DNA of 64,000 nt from contig BSYQ01000007.1 in the NCBI GenBank assembly GCA_030272585.1, forward strand, positions 3,352,001-3,416,000, given 5' to 3'. The stretch comes from Bryopsis sp. KO-2023 (taxonomy: Eukaryota > Chlorophyta > Ulvophyceae > Bryopsidales > Bryopsidaceae). A program made the position numbers and the translations under genes. Positions 47,412-59,437 of this stretch are shown here, in pieces (positions within the stretch are counted from its first letter, which is position 1; each line of letters begins with the position of its first letter). Under the pieces are notes generated by a model. It saw nothing but the letters and a program-made list of their open reading frames with translations. It ran no database searches and was not told where the DNA came from.

Positions 47412-50400
47412 TCAAGTCACAGGGGTGACTGGTTCGGATAGGTTTCCCAGCCCGATGAGGCGATTTTGGATGTCCAGGGCTGTTAGCCTATCCTCCGGGT
47501 TCAGCACCACACACTCAGAAATCATATTCCATAAATCCAACTTACACTGGGATCCCTTCAGGCTCCCACCACACAAATGCGCCATGACTCTCCCGAGACT
47601 GAACACATCCGCTTTGTCAGACAGCACTCCATCGAACACCTCAGGCGCAACGAATGAACGTCCCCTGTGTTTGATCGCATTTTGGATGTCGTTGGTCAAA
47701 GGGGCCCCCACACATTGGACCAGGCTGACATCGGATATTTTGGCATTGATTTCGGCAGTCGGGGTTGCTTCCACCACGATGTCGTCCGGATTGAGGCCAA
47801 GCAGCACAAAATCGTGAGAGTGGATGCTGGCTAAACCACCTGCGAGCTGGATCCCTATTTGGCGGACCACCTCGCTGGATAGATGTGCACCAGCCCTACA
47901 GGACATCAACACCGTAAAATAAATAAATAAATATAAATATATATATATATATATATGTAAAAACTCACACTTTTCCATAACTCTTCAACCACAAATATAG
48001 ATATTTCGGCTGCAACTCAACATGAACCCTCACAGTTGTGAAGATCAATTAATATCGACATCGATGTTTCCCCCTGAATTTTCTATTGCTTGCTTTACCT
48101 GTGGGACGTACTATTCAACCAAGACTTCACGCGAAACACCAAGCAAAAAAGAAAACAAAACCAATGTATTGCACCCACCCAAAATCTCGCAGGGTGGAAA
48201 CGTGGGGGCCAAAATGCTCTGTCACCACACCATAAACGTCAGGAATGAATTGGGCTCCGGCCCCCATGGATGCATCCACAACAGCACCTATCAGTCTCAA
48301 GATGCTTGGATGGCGGACGACAGAGAGCATGTACACTTGTCGCATGGCATCTGGATTGACATCCTGCAACACAATTCTCATCTCAGAAGATAAATGTCTG
48401 GATCGAATTATTAGCAAGAAGAAGAGGAAAAACAAAGGAAAAATTTGAGCCATGCCCTTTTGCAGGGAGCCTAGTTGATCGCCTTGAAAAACGTGTGAAG
48501 TGGAAAGCTGCTGAAGAAAGTCTCTAGAAAGATCAAATTGCACATGCACCCCCTGGATGCATGCATGCATGCAGTCACATATTATCTCTGCATCAGGACT
48601 GATTTTGTCTGGAAGCACAGCAAAAATAAGATAATGATTCAGGGATGATCCACCTTGCCTCGTAGAGCTTGGCTCTGACGGTGTAGCCGGCGAGGAACAC
48701 TTTCCCATATCCACCCTTTCCTACCCTATCCCCCAGCTCCAACCTGCTGATGTTTATTGGATGCAACCCCATCATTCTGTCGCGATGCACCAGCAGACGC
48801 CTGTCAGTTTTGTGGCACTCCACTTCCCTTTCTTCAACGTCTGATTCGTTTTCATCGAATCCAGGCTGCACATACACATTTTCTGAATTGTTTTTGCCCC
48901 CTGTTTCCCGCAGCAACAATGCATCCAAGGCTTCCTCAAAGCGAATCGTCAGGTTTACAAAGGATGGTCTCTTCAGAGGGTCGACTTGCATGCACTCTTG
49001 CACCAGTGACTTCCACTCAGGTTCCGCCTCCTCGGGCAGTTCCAATGGAAAAGGACCATCATTCATGACTCTGTGGAGTTTTTTTCCATGGTAAAATCAG
49101 TAACGTGGGGGAAAATCATGGGACAACCATGTTTGAAACGCACAAAAATTTAACCTCTGCTCTTCCTACTGCAAACACACAATTCCCCACATTTCAAAAA
49201 CTCCACCTAATCGGCCATGGCTTGGAGACGATGCTCCATCCATTATGATAGAAGGTATGGCCAAACAAAAAAACCAGATTCTTGAGCATTTCACCAAGTG
49301 CCATAAGTAACATTTCGATTCACAGATTCCATCAAGGTCTTGCAAAAACCAATTTGTACAAACCTGTCCAGCAAATCATCTTTCCCATACTCATGGTATG
49401 GAACGGTCCGGGTGTACATCTCCCAAAGAACCACCCCGAATGAAAAAATATCAATCTGTTTCGTTACGTTTCTGTCGTCTTTGATCATCTCTGGAGCGAG
49501 GTAACGATACATCCCTCGCCAACGGGTCGAATTATCCAGCTCCCCATTCACGTACCCAGAGCTGGATTCACGAAGGGCAAAGCCAAAATCTATGAGTCTC
49601 GCCGACACAGGAGCTTGGCTGGGTGGAAACCCACGCACCAGCATTTGATCCGGCTTGACATCGAAGTGTATTATTCCCTTGCTGTGGAGGTGGGCCAGCG
49701 AATGGGCTACATCCATTGCTATTTTGTAGCGAATTGCCAAGGGTAAGGGGGGACGATGCCTAGGGAAAAGAGGGAAATTAATCAAAAATGAAACAAGCGT
49801 GCAAAAAAGCTGAGCTGAACTTTGTTAATTGGCACTTGGCACTGCGCACAGCGATCTGATATCAGTCAGACATCGAGGAATTCCTGACAAAATCATGCTA
49901 AGACTCGCATATTGGTTGGCTGCTCAGTGAATGGGGCTCCAAGATCCATTCAGCATTGATATATTTGCATTTATATATTGGCTCCAGTCTATGCTTTCCA
50001 ACCTGTGAGATTTTTCAGCCAGAACGGTTTCCAGTTGCTCCCCTTCAAAGTACTCCATTATGAAGCCGATCGGAGTCAGGTCATCCTGGGTGTCGGTGTC
50101 ATTTATTACGGCCGCCAAGAATCTCGCAATGCTTGGATGTTCAATCGATGCCTGCAATTCCATTTCGTTGATGGCATCCTCCTCAATGAATCGGCGTTTC
50201 TGGAAGCCACAAATAAGCCACTCTTACCTCATGAAGAATTACTCTATGATATTGTTGGAAAAGAAATTGAACGTGTGAAAGATACTTCTTTACGAGCTCC
50301 AAAAAGTACATTTGGTCGTGTTGTTTATATCTTAAATAAATCTAAATCTATTTATCTTTACTTAAATGAGATTTTCTTGTCAAAAATCAATGATGCATTC

Positions 50401-50617
50401 CGATTTGGACACATCAACTCTCACCAACTCTCAAGCAATGAGTTTTCTGCTTCGGTTTTTTTTTCCCTTTTTTTGGTGAAGCAAGATTAAAGAACGCATC
50501 ACCCACCTTCAAACGTTTGAAAGCTACCCTGTAATTTGCTAAATACCCCATGGAGTTTCCTGTGTCATTCATGCCCTCCAGGGCCTCCATCGGAATTCGC
50601 AACACATTGTCAGGCAA
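47412..50617 (-). CDS. tandem kinase-pseudokinase protein
   Basis: Minus-strand exons: ~50617-50507, 50199-50003, 49759-49364, 49070-48654, 48397-48179 and 47895-47412; about 607 residues as read, with the 5' end uncertain. Kinase domain 1 has Lys in VAFKRLK, Glu in INEMELQ, HFDVKPDQ (HRD-type loop with Phe for Arg and Gln for the usual Asn), IDFGFA and YLAPEM. Its glycine loop is poor (GMNDTGNSMG). After an acidic linker, domain 2 opens with a perfect glycine loop (GKGGYGKVF). It then has Gln where the ATP-binding Lys should be (IVLQDV), LLGLNPDD for HRDxKxxN, and SDVS for DFG, so it is a pseudokinase. The APE-like segment (FVAPEVF) remains. Likely a cytosolic TKL-like signalling protein. 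An AT-rich plastid-like insert lies in its first intron. Confidence 0.8.
50212..50440 (+). pseudogene. rpoB: plastid rpoB-like fragment (nuclear plastid DNA)
   Basis: An open plus-strand stretch inside a minus-strand intron. It translates with the motif ELLYDIVGKEIERVKDTSLR followed by a P....GRVV segment. This matches the RNA polymerase beta-subunit pattern LL..IFG.....VKD(S/T)SLR.P....G.V in bacteria and plastids. Codons are strongly A/T-ending (TTA, GCT, ACT, CGT), unlike neighbouring exons. About 76 codons, no start, incomplete both ends. Best read as a recent plastid DNA insertion. Confidence 0.6.
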
Positions 50618-51017
50618 AACGGAAGAACGAAGGCAATTCCTTTCTCCGGTGGCTTGTTTGAGTTGGCGGTTTGTGTGTGGTGCGTCCGATGGACTGACGG
50701 GGCAAGATGAGCTGAGGAAGCATCCTGTGGAACCGAAATCAAACTCTCAGGAACGCATAATGAGATAAAATAGCTCCTCCTGTTGGTTATTGATTATTAA
50801 TCATGATTGATTATTGATTGTGAGTCTTATCAATGCTGGACAAACCCGCCTTTTTTTTCTCAAGAGTTCTGGCATTTCACAATAGGAATGGATCGCCTAG
50901 TGGAAAAGAGAAGAGAAGCGTGCGCTTTCCCAACCAAAGCTTTCGGAAACAAAAAAACGTTTCTGTTGTGTGTTCGAACAGTGCGATATCACTGTCCCGT
51001 TTTCACGGTGAGCTACC

Positions 51018-51093
51018 TTTCATCAGCAGCACTCCACCCAAAGCCACTTGAAGAAACAACACCAAGCAGGCGACGTTCAATGGACGCAGACAT
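51018..51093 (-). CDS. candidate first exon upstream of tandem kinase
   Basis: ATG at 51093 opens a short Ser-rich frame (MSASIERRLLGVVSSSGFGW) ending at GAAAG/GTAGCT. It could be the 5' exon of the kinase gene or of another gene, but the phase does not match an obvious acceptor near 50750. Confidence 0.25.
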
Positions 51094-52105
51094 CGTGCAG
51101 ATCGCGGGCTCTCCAGCATTCTGGGGCGAAACGTGGAAAGCGATTGTCCAAGCTTTGATGCAAGCAAATTGCAACGCTTGCTTTTGAGCTTCGATGGTAA
51201 CCCAACGTGGCAGGAAGCCTCTGCCCATCACCAGGTACACAAGGGATGGCCTGTACCCCACTCAAGAAGTCGCTTTTTTTAGGCGGCGCTCATGTCAGCG
51301 ATTGCGCAATCTGCGTTGTATCGCCGATGCTCAAACAGGCAGCAGCCAGGCAGCACAACAGGAGACATCTCCTGTTCAATATGGTGGCAGCTTCACAACT
51401 CAAGACTCAAGACATAGAGTGCTGCAGCAACGAATCCACAGCAGCAACATGCAGCAGCATTTGTTGTTTTCTTCTTGTTCATTCGCAAGATGTGATCAGA
51501 ACAGAAACCAGCCTGAACGTAATGTTGTTTTCTTCTCCAAATCGCAAGCATAGTTTTTTTTTTTGTTTCAACGTCTTTACAAGAAAACAAACATGTGCAA
51601 GGATAGAATATCTTGACTATCCGTATGAAAACACCTTTTTTGTAAGGTCACAATCGGCTTGTAAAGCAGCAACTGTGTGAAACACCTCGCATTAAAAAAA
51701 CATGGCCCTTAGAGCAGAGGAAAATTCAGTCCAACAAACTCACAAACTTACGAACCCAAACCAAAACTGCGCATCCTTCTGTCCAATTTAGGGCATCAAT
51801 GGCCACTGATGTTTTGAATGACATGGTGAATGCAAGCGAATCACATACGCATGGTCACATTTGGTTTTTTTACTGATCCTTGTAATAGGAGAATGTCTCT
51901 CCTACACAATGTAATTGATGTTTGTTTGTTTGTTTGCAAGCGAATCCCATTTGTTTTGATTGATTGATTGAATCCGCCGCCACGAGTGAGAGAGAGAGTG
52001 AGGTAGAAGGTTGAGGGAGGGTGATGGGAATGTGCCCTCGTTTGCAGAACAGTACGACACGGCTTCCAAGACGCCTTTGGAGGCAGAAACACTCAAAAGT
52101 GGTGA
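51094..52105. other. intergenic, no firm gene
   Basis: Between the candidate kinase 5' exon (-) and PUS3 (+), so probably carries both promoters. A plus frame is open across 51207-51680 but is Cys/Ser/Gln-rich without a domain and likely fortuitous. Confidence 0.4.
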
Positions 52106-55100
52106 ATGACGGGGGCGGCGGCAAGGTTCTACGCTTGGAATTTGGCATCCCGTGCTGGAAAGCGTCCGCAAGCTTACCGCAACTTGGTTGGCGTTTTGGA
52201 ACAGCACTGCAGAAGCAGACTTCAGTGGAGACACCGGGTGGTGCTGGGAATAGACAGGGTTCGACCCAGCGAGGTGGGAACTATGGAGGAGAAAGATGAG
52301 GCGCTGATCGAAACGCTGAAGGGCGTGGTGTTTAGTGGGGAGGTGACGTCGAATTCGCACTCGAAGAGGCAAGAGCTTGCCGAAGAGCTGAGGAGGTTGG
52401 CGGACCTGTGCGACCCTGAGCCGGGTTCAAAGCGAAGGTCACCAGGTGGGGGTTGAAGCCGTCGTTGGGGAAAAGGAAGGATCCATCTGATGCTTGCTTG
52501 GCCTTTGGCGCCAAATGTCAGTGATGTGAATGAGATCCAGCCTGAATTTTCATTTGCAAGATGGGAAAATCAATTTGCTGTATTTGTGAGCGGATTTTTT
52601 CCACTGAGGGATTTCTGAAACTGTTTTAAACAGGGGTTGGGGTGGGTTGTTACACTCTTGATTTTGAAAAAGCAGAAGAATGAATAACAGATAAAAAAGC
52701 CTGATGAGCAATAGTGCTGCAATCAGAAAATATTCCTTCTTTTCTTTTTTAAGCTGTTTTTTGAAATGCTTTTGTGGGGGTTGGCTGGCTAATGAAAAAT
52801 GTCATTGTTTTTGGACATGTTTAAAAAAATTAAAAAAAAACTCTTATAAAAAAAAAAAAAATTGCTGGTGATTCAGGTTCTGATGGCTCTCAGTCAGAGA
52901 GTTCTGCAGATAGGAACGGCGCATCAAGTCCAGCGAGGCGTCCCAGAAAAAAACGAAGAAAAGGGAAAAGATCCACAGGTGAGATGATGCAATAAAACTG
53001 TTTTCAGTTCCAGTCTCTCATCACCTGGGGTTTTCAAAAAATTCCTCAAAGGTCGACCCTTTTATTTAAAAAAAAATCTTGATTAAGGGTTCTGTGGGTA
53101 GCCTGCTTGGGGTTTGCCGAATCTTTATTTTGCGGAATATACCCCAGCAATGCATTTGAATTTTTTTTCACGGTTTTTTGTTTGTCTCAGGCAGACCCTT
53201 CGACATCACAAAATATCAAAGGAGATATGTCGCCTTGCACATGTCGTATGTTGGATGGGGATATCATGGCTACGCATGCCAGAAACACAACGACAACACA
53301 ATAGAGGTAAGTCTTGAAATCGATTATTCCCCCCCAAAAAATAAAATAATAATAATAATAATAATAATCAAAATTATGTTTTCATAGCAGCAATTTGTGT
53401 GTATATTATTATCATCCTCGGATTTGTTTGCATAATTTTGCTGTGCTACCCCCACTTCAGTTGCAGGAACTTCGATGTACAGAAAGAAAAAAAGTCAGAG
53501 CTTGAGGAGATGTTGTTTGCCTGATATCTTTGATTTAATTGATGCTTATGTCCTTTCTTTCTATCTTTTTTTTTTTTGGGGGGGGGGGAGTACTCTGTAG
53601 GTGACTTTATTATGTAATAATGGCTGATCTTTTCATTTGCTTCGTTTCGTAGGAGCATTTCTTCAATGCTTTGAGAATGACGAGATTGATAAGGGAAGAG
53701 GCCGACTACAAAGAATTGAAATACTCTCGATGTGGACGAACTGACAAGGGGGTCAGCGCCCTCGGTCAGGTAAAAAATAATTTAAAAAAACTCCCGAAAA
53801 AGTCTAAGAATAGAAAATGGAGAACAGAAACACAGTTTTTCTGTCACCAGAATAGGAAATTACCCACAGTTATCTGTCTCAAGAAAAGCAGAACTTCTCT
53901 TGCAGGAGGGGAAAAATGTAGGTATGGTGGTGAACTGGCGAATTTTGAATGTCGCATAAGAAGTCTTGATGTTTTGACTGGAAAAAACGACTGGCCTTGG
54001 AAGCAAAGGTGTCTTGCATGAATGTTGAGTCATGTTGAAGAATCTGGGTGTCCAGGTGGTGGGTCTGTACCTTCGGTCGACCGCCAAGGTGGGGGAAGAC
54101 GAAGCCAGCGTCGAAAACGAAATCGACTATCCGAGAGTGCTGAACTCCGCCATGCCTCCAGAGATTCGTATTCTCGGCTGGTCACCCGTTCCCGAAACAT
54201 TTGATGCAAGGTGAAATACCTAAACAAGCAGTGAAAAAAAAGCCACCAAAAAGACAAGATGAATATTGCCATATGGTTACTTGCGAAATGATGTTTCAAG
54301 GGTAAACAGTAGCCACGAATCTCATTCCAGCAGTGAATGAGATCGCACCATCGGGAATTTGAAGCAGAGCAGCTGTAAATTGTCCTCACGCTGCCTCTCA
54401 TGGATGTGTCCAGGGAAAAATCAGCGTTCAATTTGAATTACATCGATTCTGGGAACCCTGCTCCAGCCCTCCGCCGTTTAAAACATCATGTACCGTAGTT
54501 TCAATTTTTTTGGTTGGTGATAATTTTCGCCATTTCATATTGCACGTTTCTAAATTTTGCAATTCGCTGCGATCGACATCCTGGAAAAAAAAATGGAAAT
54601 GACAGAAAATGTTCCCAACAATCGTAACCGAATCATAACAATCATGATACATGGGTTCCTTTTTTCAACATGTGTTGAAAGATCAATTGTGGGGCTGTGT
54701 GGAGAACAGGTACAGCGCGCGGTATCGCGTCTACAAATATTACATGATCAGTCATGACCGAGATCCATTGGACATCAAGGCAATCCAGAAGGCGTCCAAG
54801 TCTTTTGTCGGTGCACATGATTTCAGAAACTTCTGCAAGGTGGGGGGGGGGGGCAGTCTCAACAACTAAGAGCTATAAACCTGTGTTTTTCCTTCCTTTT
54901 GAGACGATAGTTGTGAATCGAGCCCCCAGCAGTTGAAACGTGCACATAAATGCTGTGTGGGCATTTCCTCGTATATATCTGTTGAGGACAGGCCTTGTTT
55001 TCTCCATCTGTCTTTGCAGCTGTTTGTCACATTCTTGGTTTTTTTGGTTTCTGGCTGATATTTGTTTTTTGGTTGATGCTCAGCTGGATGTGGAACAAAC

Positions 55101-56054
55101 CACAAGATATGTGAGGAACCTGATGGAGTGTCGATTGGATCCAGTAGAAAACATCCAGATTCCTGGGTCGAAATTGTATGTCCTGACGACCAAGGGTTCA
55201 TCTTTCCTTTGGCATCAGGTATGTTTTTGACTCCCACTCCCCCCTAGAAAAAATTAAAAGTAACAAATTTGAACAAAATGAATCCTCTCCATAGAAGCGA
55301 AATACTGCTATGAAATGGAAATTGCGAATGGTGATTTAAATGCTGCCTCTTCAGTTTCTTTGGAGTGTGTGTGGAATAAGGGAAAAGGAAATGGTGCTGG
55401 TATATTCTTATTCTTATTATCCAGATATTGCTGTCTGGCCCTTGTGGGCATGCATCACATGGTTGAATGCCTCAACAGATTAGATGCATGGTGGCAGTGT
55501 TGCTGATGATTGGGAAGGGGCTTGAGCAGCCCGAGGTCGTGGAAGAAATGCTGGACGTCGACAAAGTTACAGCAAAGCCACAATTCCATCTGGCCTCCGA
55601 GGTATGTTATGATGCACAGAGAATCGTCAGCCATGCTGCAAAACAGACATCAATTTTTTTATACAATTTCTTCGATGCTTAAAGGCATGCCATTTAGAAG
55701 TGGTCGTTTTCCATTCGTGTTCCGATTGGGGTTACGAGCAAATCGATGGTGATATGCATGTGTGTGCAGCTTCCACTTCTTTTGTACGAGTGTGGCTTCA
55801 AGGAGGATATAAAGTTTCTGCGATCGAATGCTGCCGTCGATCGTGCGATGGACGACATGCAAGATATCATAGATGGCCATGTTACGGGGGCCTCGCTGGT
55901 GGGCCAAATGCTGGGAGTCATGAGCGGATTGGACACCACTGCGTCAGATCGCCCAGAACGAAAAGAAAAACACATACCTCTTCTGAAACGAGTGACAGAG
56001 CTCTCCGTTGGGGAGAGAATCGCAAAACAATTGCAAAAAGTGGGCAGTACTTGA
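52106..56054 (+). CDS. PUS3: tRNA pseudouridine(38/39) synthase (PUS3/DEG1)
   Basis: Nine exons: 52106-52445, 52877-52978, 53191-53306, 53653-53769, 54056-54210, 54710-54839, 55084-55218, 55479-55601 and 55770-56054, all phases consistent, 500 residues. It is a TruA-family enzyme that converts U38/U39 in the anticodon stem-loop of tRNAs to pseudouridine. Visible motifs are YVGWGYHGYACQ at the core entrance, YSRCGRTDKGVSALGQ with the catalytic Asp, RYSARYRVYKYY, GAHDFRNFCK, and FLWHQIRCMVAVLL, the family's C-terminal signature. The N-terminal ~150 residues are an unconserved extension with a basic cluster (RRPRKKRRKGKR) that looks like a nuclear localisation signal. The start is the first ATG in frame; a later Met in exon 1 is possible. 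The stop lies in a complex direct/inverted repeat. Confidence 0.93.
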
Positions 56055-56118
56055 TGACACAGCCAAGTGCAATTGTTTTGCAAAAAGTGGGCAGTACTTG
56101 ATGCCACTTGGCTGTGTC
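56022..56118. repeat. compound direct and inverted repeat at PUS3 stop
   Basis: A 26-base direct repeat (56031-56056 and 56078-56103) is interleaved with two inverted pairs: GCAAAACAATTG (56022-56033) with 56070-56081, and GACACAGCCAAGTG (56056-56069) with 56105-56118. The pattern is that of a template-switch event during replication. It includes the PUS3 TGA. Confidence 0.8.
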
Positions 56119-56543
56119 GATTGGGTCGATTTGTGACCCCACGAACTTGAAAAAGATCGTTTCGTGGGGGAATTTCCTGATGGGATTTAATGAGTTGTAA
56201 TGTTCTTCTGTTTGGAACATACTCAGCGTTAGGTAGCAAGCAATGTTGGATTTAATTTCCACTTAGGATCATGCTTCCCAATGATTGGGAAGCTCATTAT
56301 CCTTCAATAACAAAGAGAAGCCCCCGGAAAACCACAAACTCCGTTCAAATCATCAAAAGAACAAAACAAAAACATCTCTCAACAAAATCTCCTTGCTACC
56401 ACAAAACTAATCAATGATTGATCGATTCCATTCTCACAGTGTTTTTCAACTGGCCAGATCATTGGCATGGCCTCTCTCATTCTTGCTGTAACTAAAAACA
56501 AAAACATCTCATTTATTCGAAATTCAGAAGCAGGTTTTTCAAG

Positions 56544-59437
56544 CTAGGGAAACATGGGCACTTGCATCAGCCCGCTGGTTTCTTCGAACCCCATTATCAG
56601 GTTCATGTTTTGAATGGCTTGGCCGGACGCCCCTTTCACCAAGTTGTCGATAACCGAAACGATCACAGCTTGGCCCGACACCCGATCGTCGAACACATTC
56701 ACAAAATTGAAATTCGAGCCCCGGACGTGACGCGTTTCTGGGGTTGCATTGCCGGGTAGAATTTTAACGAAGGGTTCGTTGGCATAGAACTCGGACATCG
56801 CTTTCTTGAGCGTTTTCGCGTTTTCTCCGGGCTTCGTTTTGACGTAAATCGTCGACAGCATTCCACGCGACATGGGCATCAGATGGGGAATGAATGACAC
56901 TTGGATTTCTGCCCCTGTATTTGTCAAACATCCACATAAAAATTCACATGATGCTTAAACTCTGTGCTGGGGGAAAAAAAAAGAACTGGACAGAATTCAG
57001 TGCAGGCATTCAGACAACAACAAAAAGCATACAATGCATATGAAAACTGTGACCAGCAGAATCCATCAAAGCAATATTTGAGCATAAAAAAAATGCGCAG
57101 AATCCATACAAGCAATGTTTGAGCAATTAAAAAATGCGCAGAATCCATACAAGCAATGTTTGAGCAATAAAAAAATGCGAGGGGCAAAATGGCAGGCAAT
57201 TTCAACACGATCGTATGATCTTGACTCACCAGTGGCATCTTTCAATCCTTGTTCGATCTCAGGAATGTGCCTGTGGCCAGACAGTCCATAAGCTTTGATG
57301 CCATCCGCAACTTCACAGAACAATTTGTATTCTGCAGGAGCTCGCCCCGCCCCAGTCGTACCTGGACAACAAAAGGGTTCCAGTCAGAACTACTTCAGTC
57401 ATCTATGATTTCTGCTCCGAGGCAAAAAAAAAGCCGAACCAAATTTCTGAAAGCTGCCACCACCTCAGCATGGCTGCATCCCTAACAAATACGACTTGAA
57501 AATGTAAAGCAACCTCTTGTGGCTTGCCTGATTTTGCATCTATCACAATGCCGTCGATTTGGATCAGAAACTTCTTCAACAAAGGGGTGAGCGGCAAGAG
57601 GACGGAGGTGGGGTAGCACCCAGGATTAGCAATCAGCCGGCCGTTTTTGATTTCCTCTCTGTTGACTTCCGTCAGTCCATAGACGGCATCTTTCTGAAGC
57701 TCGGGGGCGAGGTGCTCACCGCCGTACCTGATGAACTCACAGAGACGCACTCAATACACATGAAAAAAAAAATGAAATTTAAAGAAAAATCTTGAGGGTG
57801 GGCTGGTAAATGATTCGGATTTTTACATCATCCAGCAAGAATTCGAAATAAAACCATTCAGCTATACTCCAAAAAGAAACCGAAAAAACAGAGAGGTAGA
57901 GAAAAATCTCTAATGCACACCCTGTGCAAACTAGAATCAAAAACACCACTGGACTCACATGGATGCATGTATTTCCACATTAGATTTATAAAAAAAAATC
58001 TCAAACTTATTTGCATGTTATTCTATACAAGATTTATGTATTTTGGGAGGGGGGGAACAAGAGACGCACCATTCTTTGTATGTGTCGACATTTCTGAGCC
58101 TGAAATCAGCACTCAAATCAACGACCTTCATGTCAGACGGGAGGCCTGCAATAATTTTCTGGGTGGTCGCGTGAGGCAGACAGCAAAACACGGAGTCCAC
58201 TCCGCTGAAATCCACATCATCGATTTTCACCAAAGTTGGATCCACAGAGGACGCCACCAGGTGCGGATAAACTTCAGAAAATTTCTGAATGTAGGCCAAA
58301 TAACACACAAAACCTTGTTCCATTGTGTTGCTTGGGAGTGCATTCGAGAGACAGAGAAGGATTTTTTCAAAAAAAAACTATTCTTGGAAAACACACAAGC
58401 CTCTTGTTGCTGACTCATTCATGCTCAAGCAATAGCCAAATCTCGATTCTCCCTTGGTGGCAATTTGAAAACAAAGGGGATGCTCCCGAAACACCGACCG
58501 AATCATTTAAGTGAGGTTGGAAAAACGACCTGAAACACCTGCGCACAACATCTGATATCCAAGGTTTGCATACTTGTTGCATTTTTTGTTTCGAACCTTT
58601 CCAGCTTGTCTATCGGCTGTCATGACCGTCAAATCGTAATTCGGATGGACAGAAAGCAATCTCGCAACCTCTGCACCCGTGTAACCAGAGGCCCCCAAAA
58701 CTGCAACTTTGGCGACATCAGAATTTTTCGCTCTCACAGCGGATGCAGTCTCCTAACATAAATTAATGAAGGACACGTCTTCATGCAGTCATTTTAATTG
58801 TTGAAATCTGTGCCTATTTCTTAAGGATTGAAATAATGTTTACAGGGTGGATTCTCCACACCAGCAAATGGGAGGAACGCAAAGGAAACCCAGCAGGATG
58901 AACTCTTATCTGCTTATCACCTTTTTCTGCTTCTCCTTCATTTCTGATTTTACTTTTTTGGAGGGGGGTAAGGGGTCTTGTATAAATTTTGTGGACAGTC
59001 ACAATTTGGAACACAGCCTTAAATTTCCAGTGATTTTTTTAGAAGAAAAAAAAAGAAAACCCCATTTTCAACCAAAAGAAGAATCTTCAGAAAGAGAGGA
59101 TCCTCTGACGATCGCGATTCAAAAGAACCCAGTGATTCCACGATCGCTCCACTCAAGGATTAAATTTCGATTCCCAAGTCGGACGAAGGGAGCTGTATCC
59201 AAGGAGTCCCTGCATACTTACGGCTGGGGCGGCCGTCGCGGGACACCTGACCTTCCCACGGCATGGGATCAGGGCAGAACGGGGGGCTGAAATCATTCGC
59301 GGATTCATCAGCTTTCTTCGTTTCGCTGGAAACTCTCGGGTGCGATCAAGTTTTGTGTTGGTTGGTGAAGTAACACAGTGAGTCAGCAAAATCTCTGATC
59401 TCTCTGGTTTGAACTGCTGCGGAATTCTCGACTTCAT
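56544..59437 (-). CDS. argC: N-acetyl-gamma-glutamyl-phosphate reductase (ArgC)
   Basis: Six exons: 59437-59222, 58752-58597, 58284-58070, 57727-57528, 57361-57230 and 56914-56544, 429 residues. It reduces N-acetylglutamyl phosphate to the semialdehyde with NADPH, the third step of arginine synthesis. Motifs are the nucleotide-binding [39 protein letters not shown] with the catalytic Cys, DAKSG, and HRHIPEIEQ with the catalytic His. The first ~75 residues precede the conserved domain; they are basic and rich in Ser, Thr and Arg with few acids after residue 35, consistent with a plastid or mitochondrial transit peptide. Intron 4 must use a GC donor (TCAG/GCAAGC) to keep the frame. Free-standing ArgC fits plants and algae; fungi fuse it to the kinase. 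Convergent with PUS3. Confidence 0.92.
57055..57179. repeat. 41-bp tandem repeat in argC intron 5
   Basis: Three units of GCAGAATCCATACAAGCAATG plus an A-rich tail, period 41 between the last two, in the intron separating the last two argC exons. Confidence 0.75.

Noticed and set aside
49978-50211. Plus-strand open frame leading into the rpoB-like stretch
   Set aside because: This part is antisense to a clear kinase exon (50003-50199); only the portion from 50212 has independent protein similarity.
51207-51680. 157-codon plus-strand frame
   Set aside because: Cys/Ser/Gln-rich from CAGCAG-like and T-rich tracts, with no recognisable motif or partner exons.
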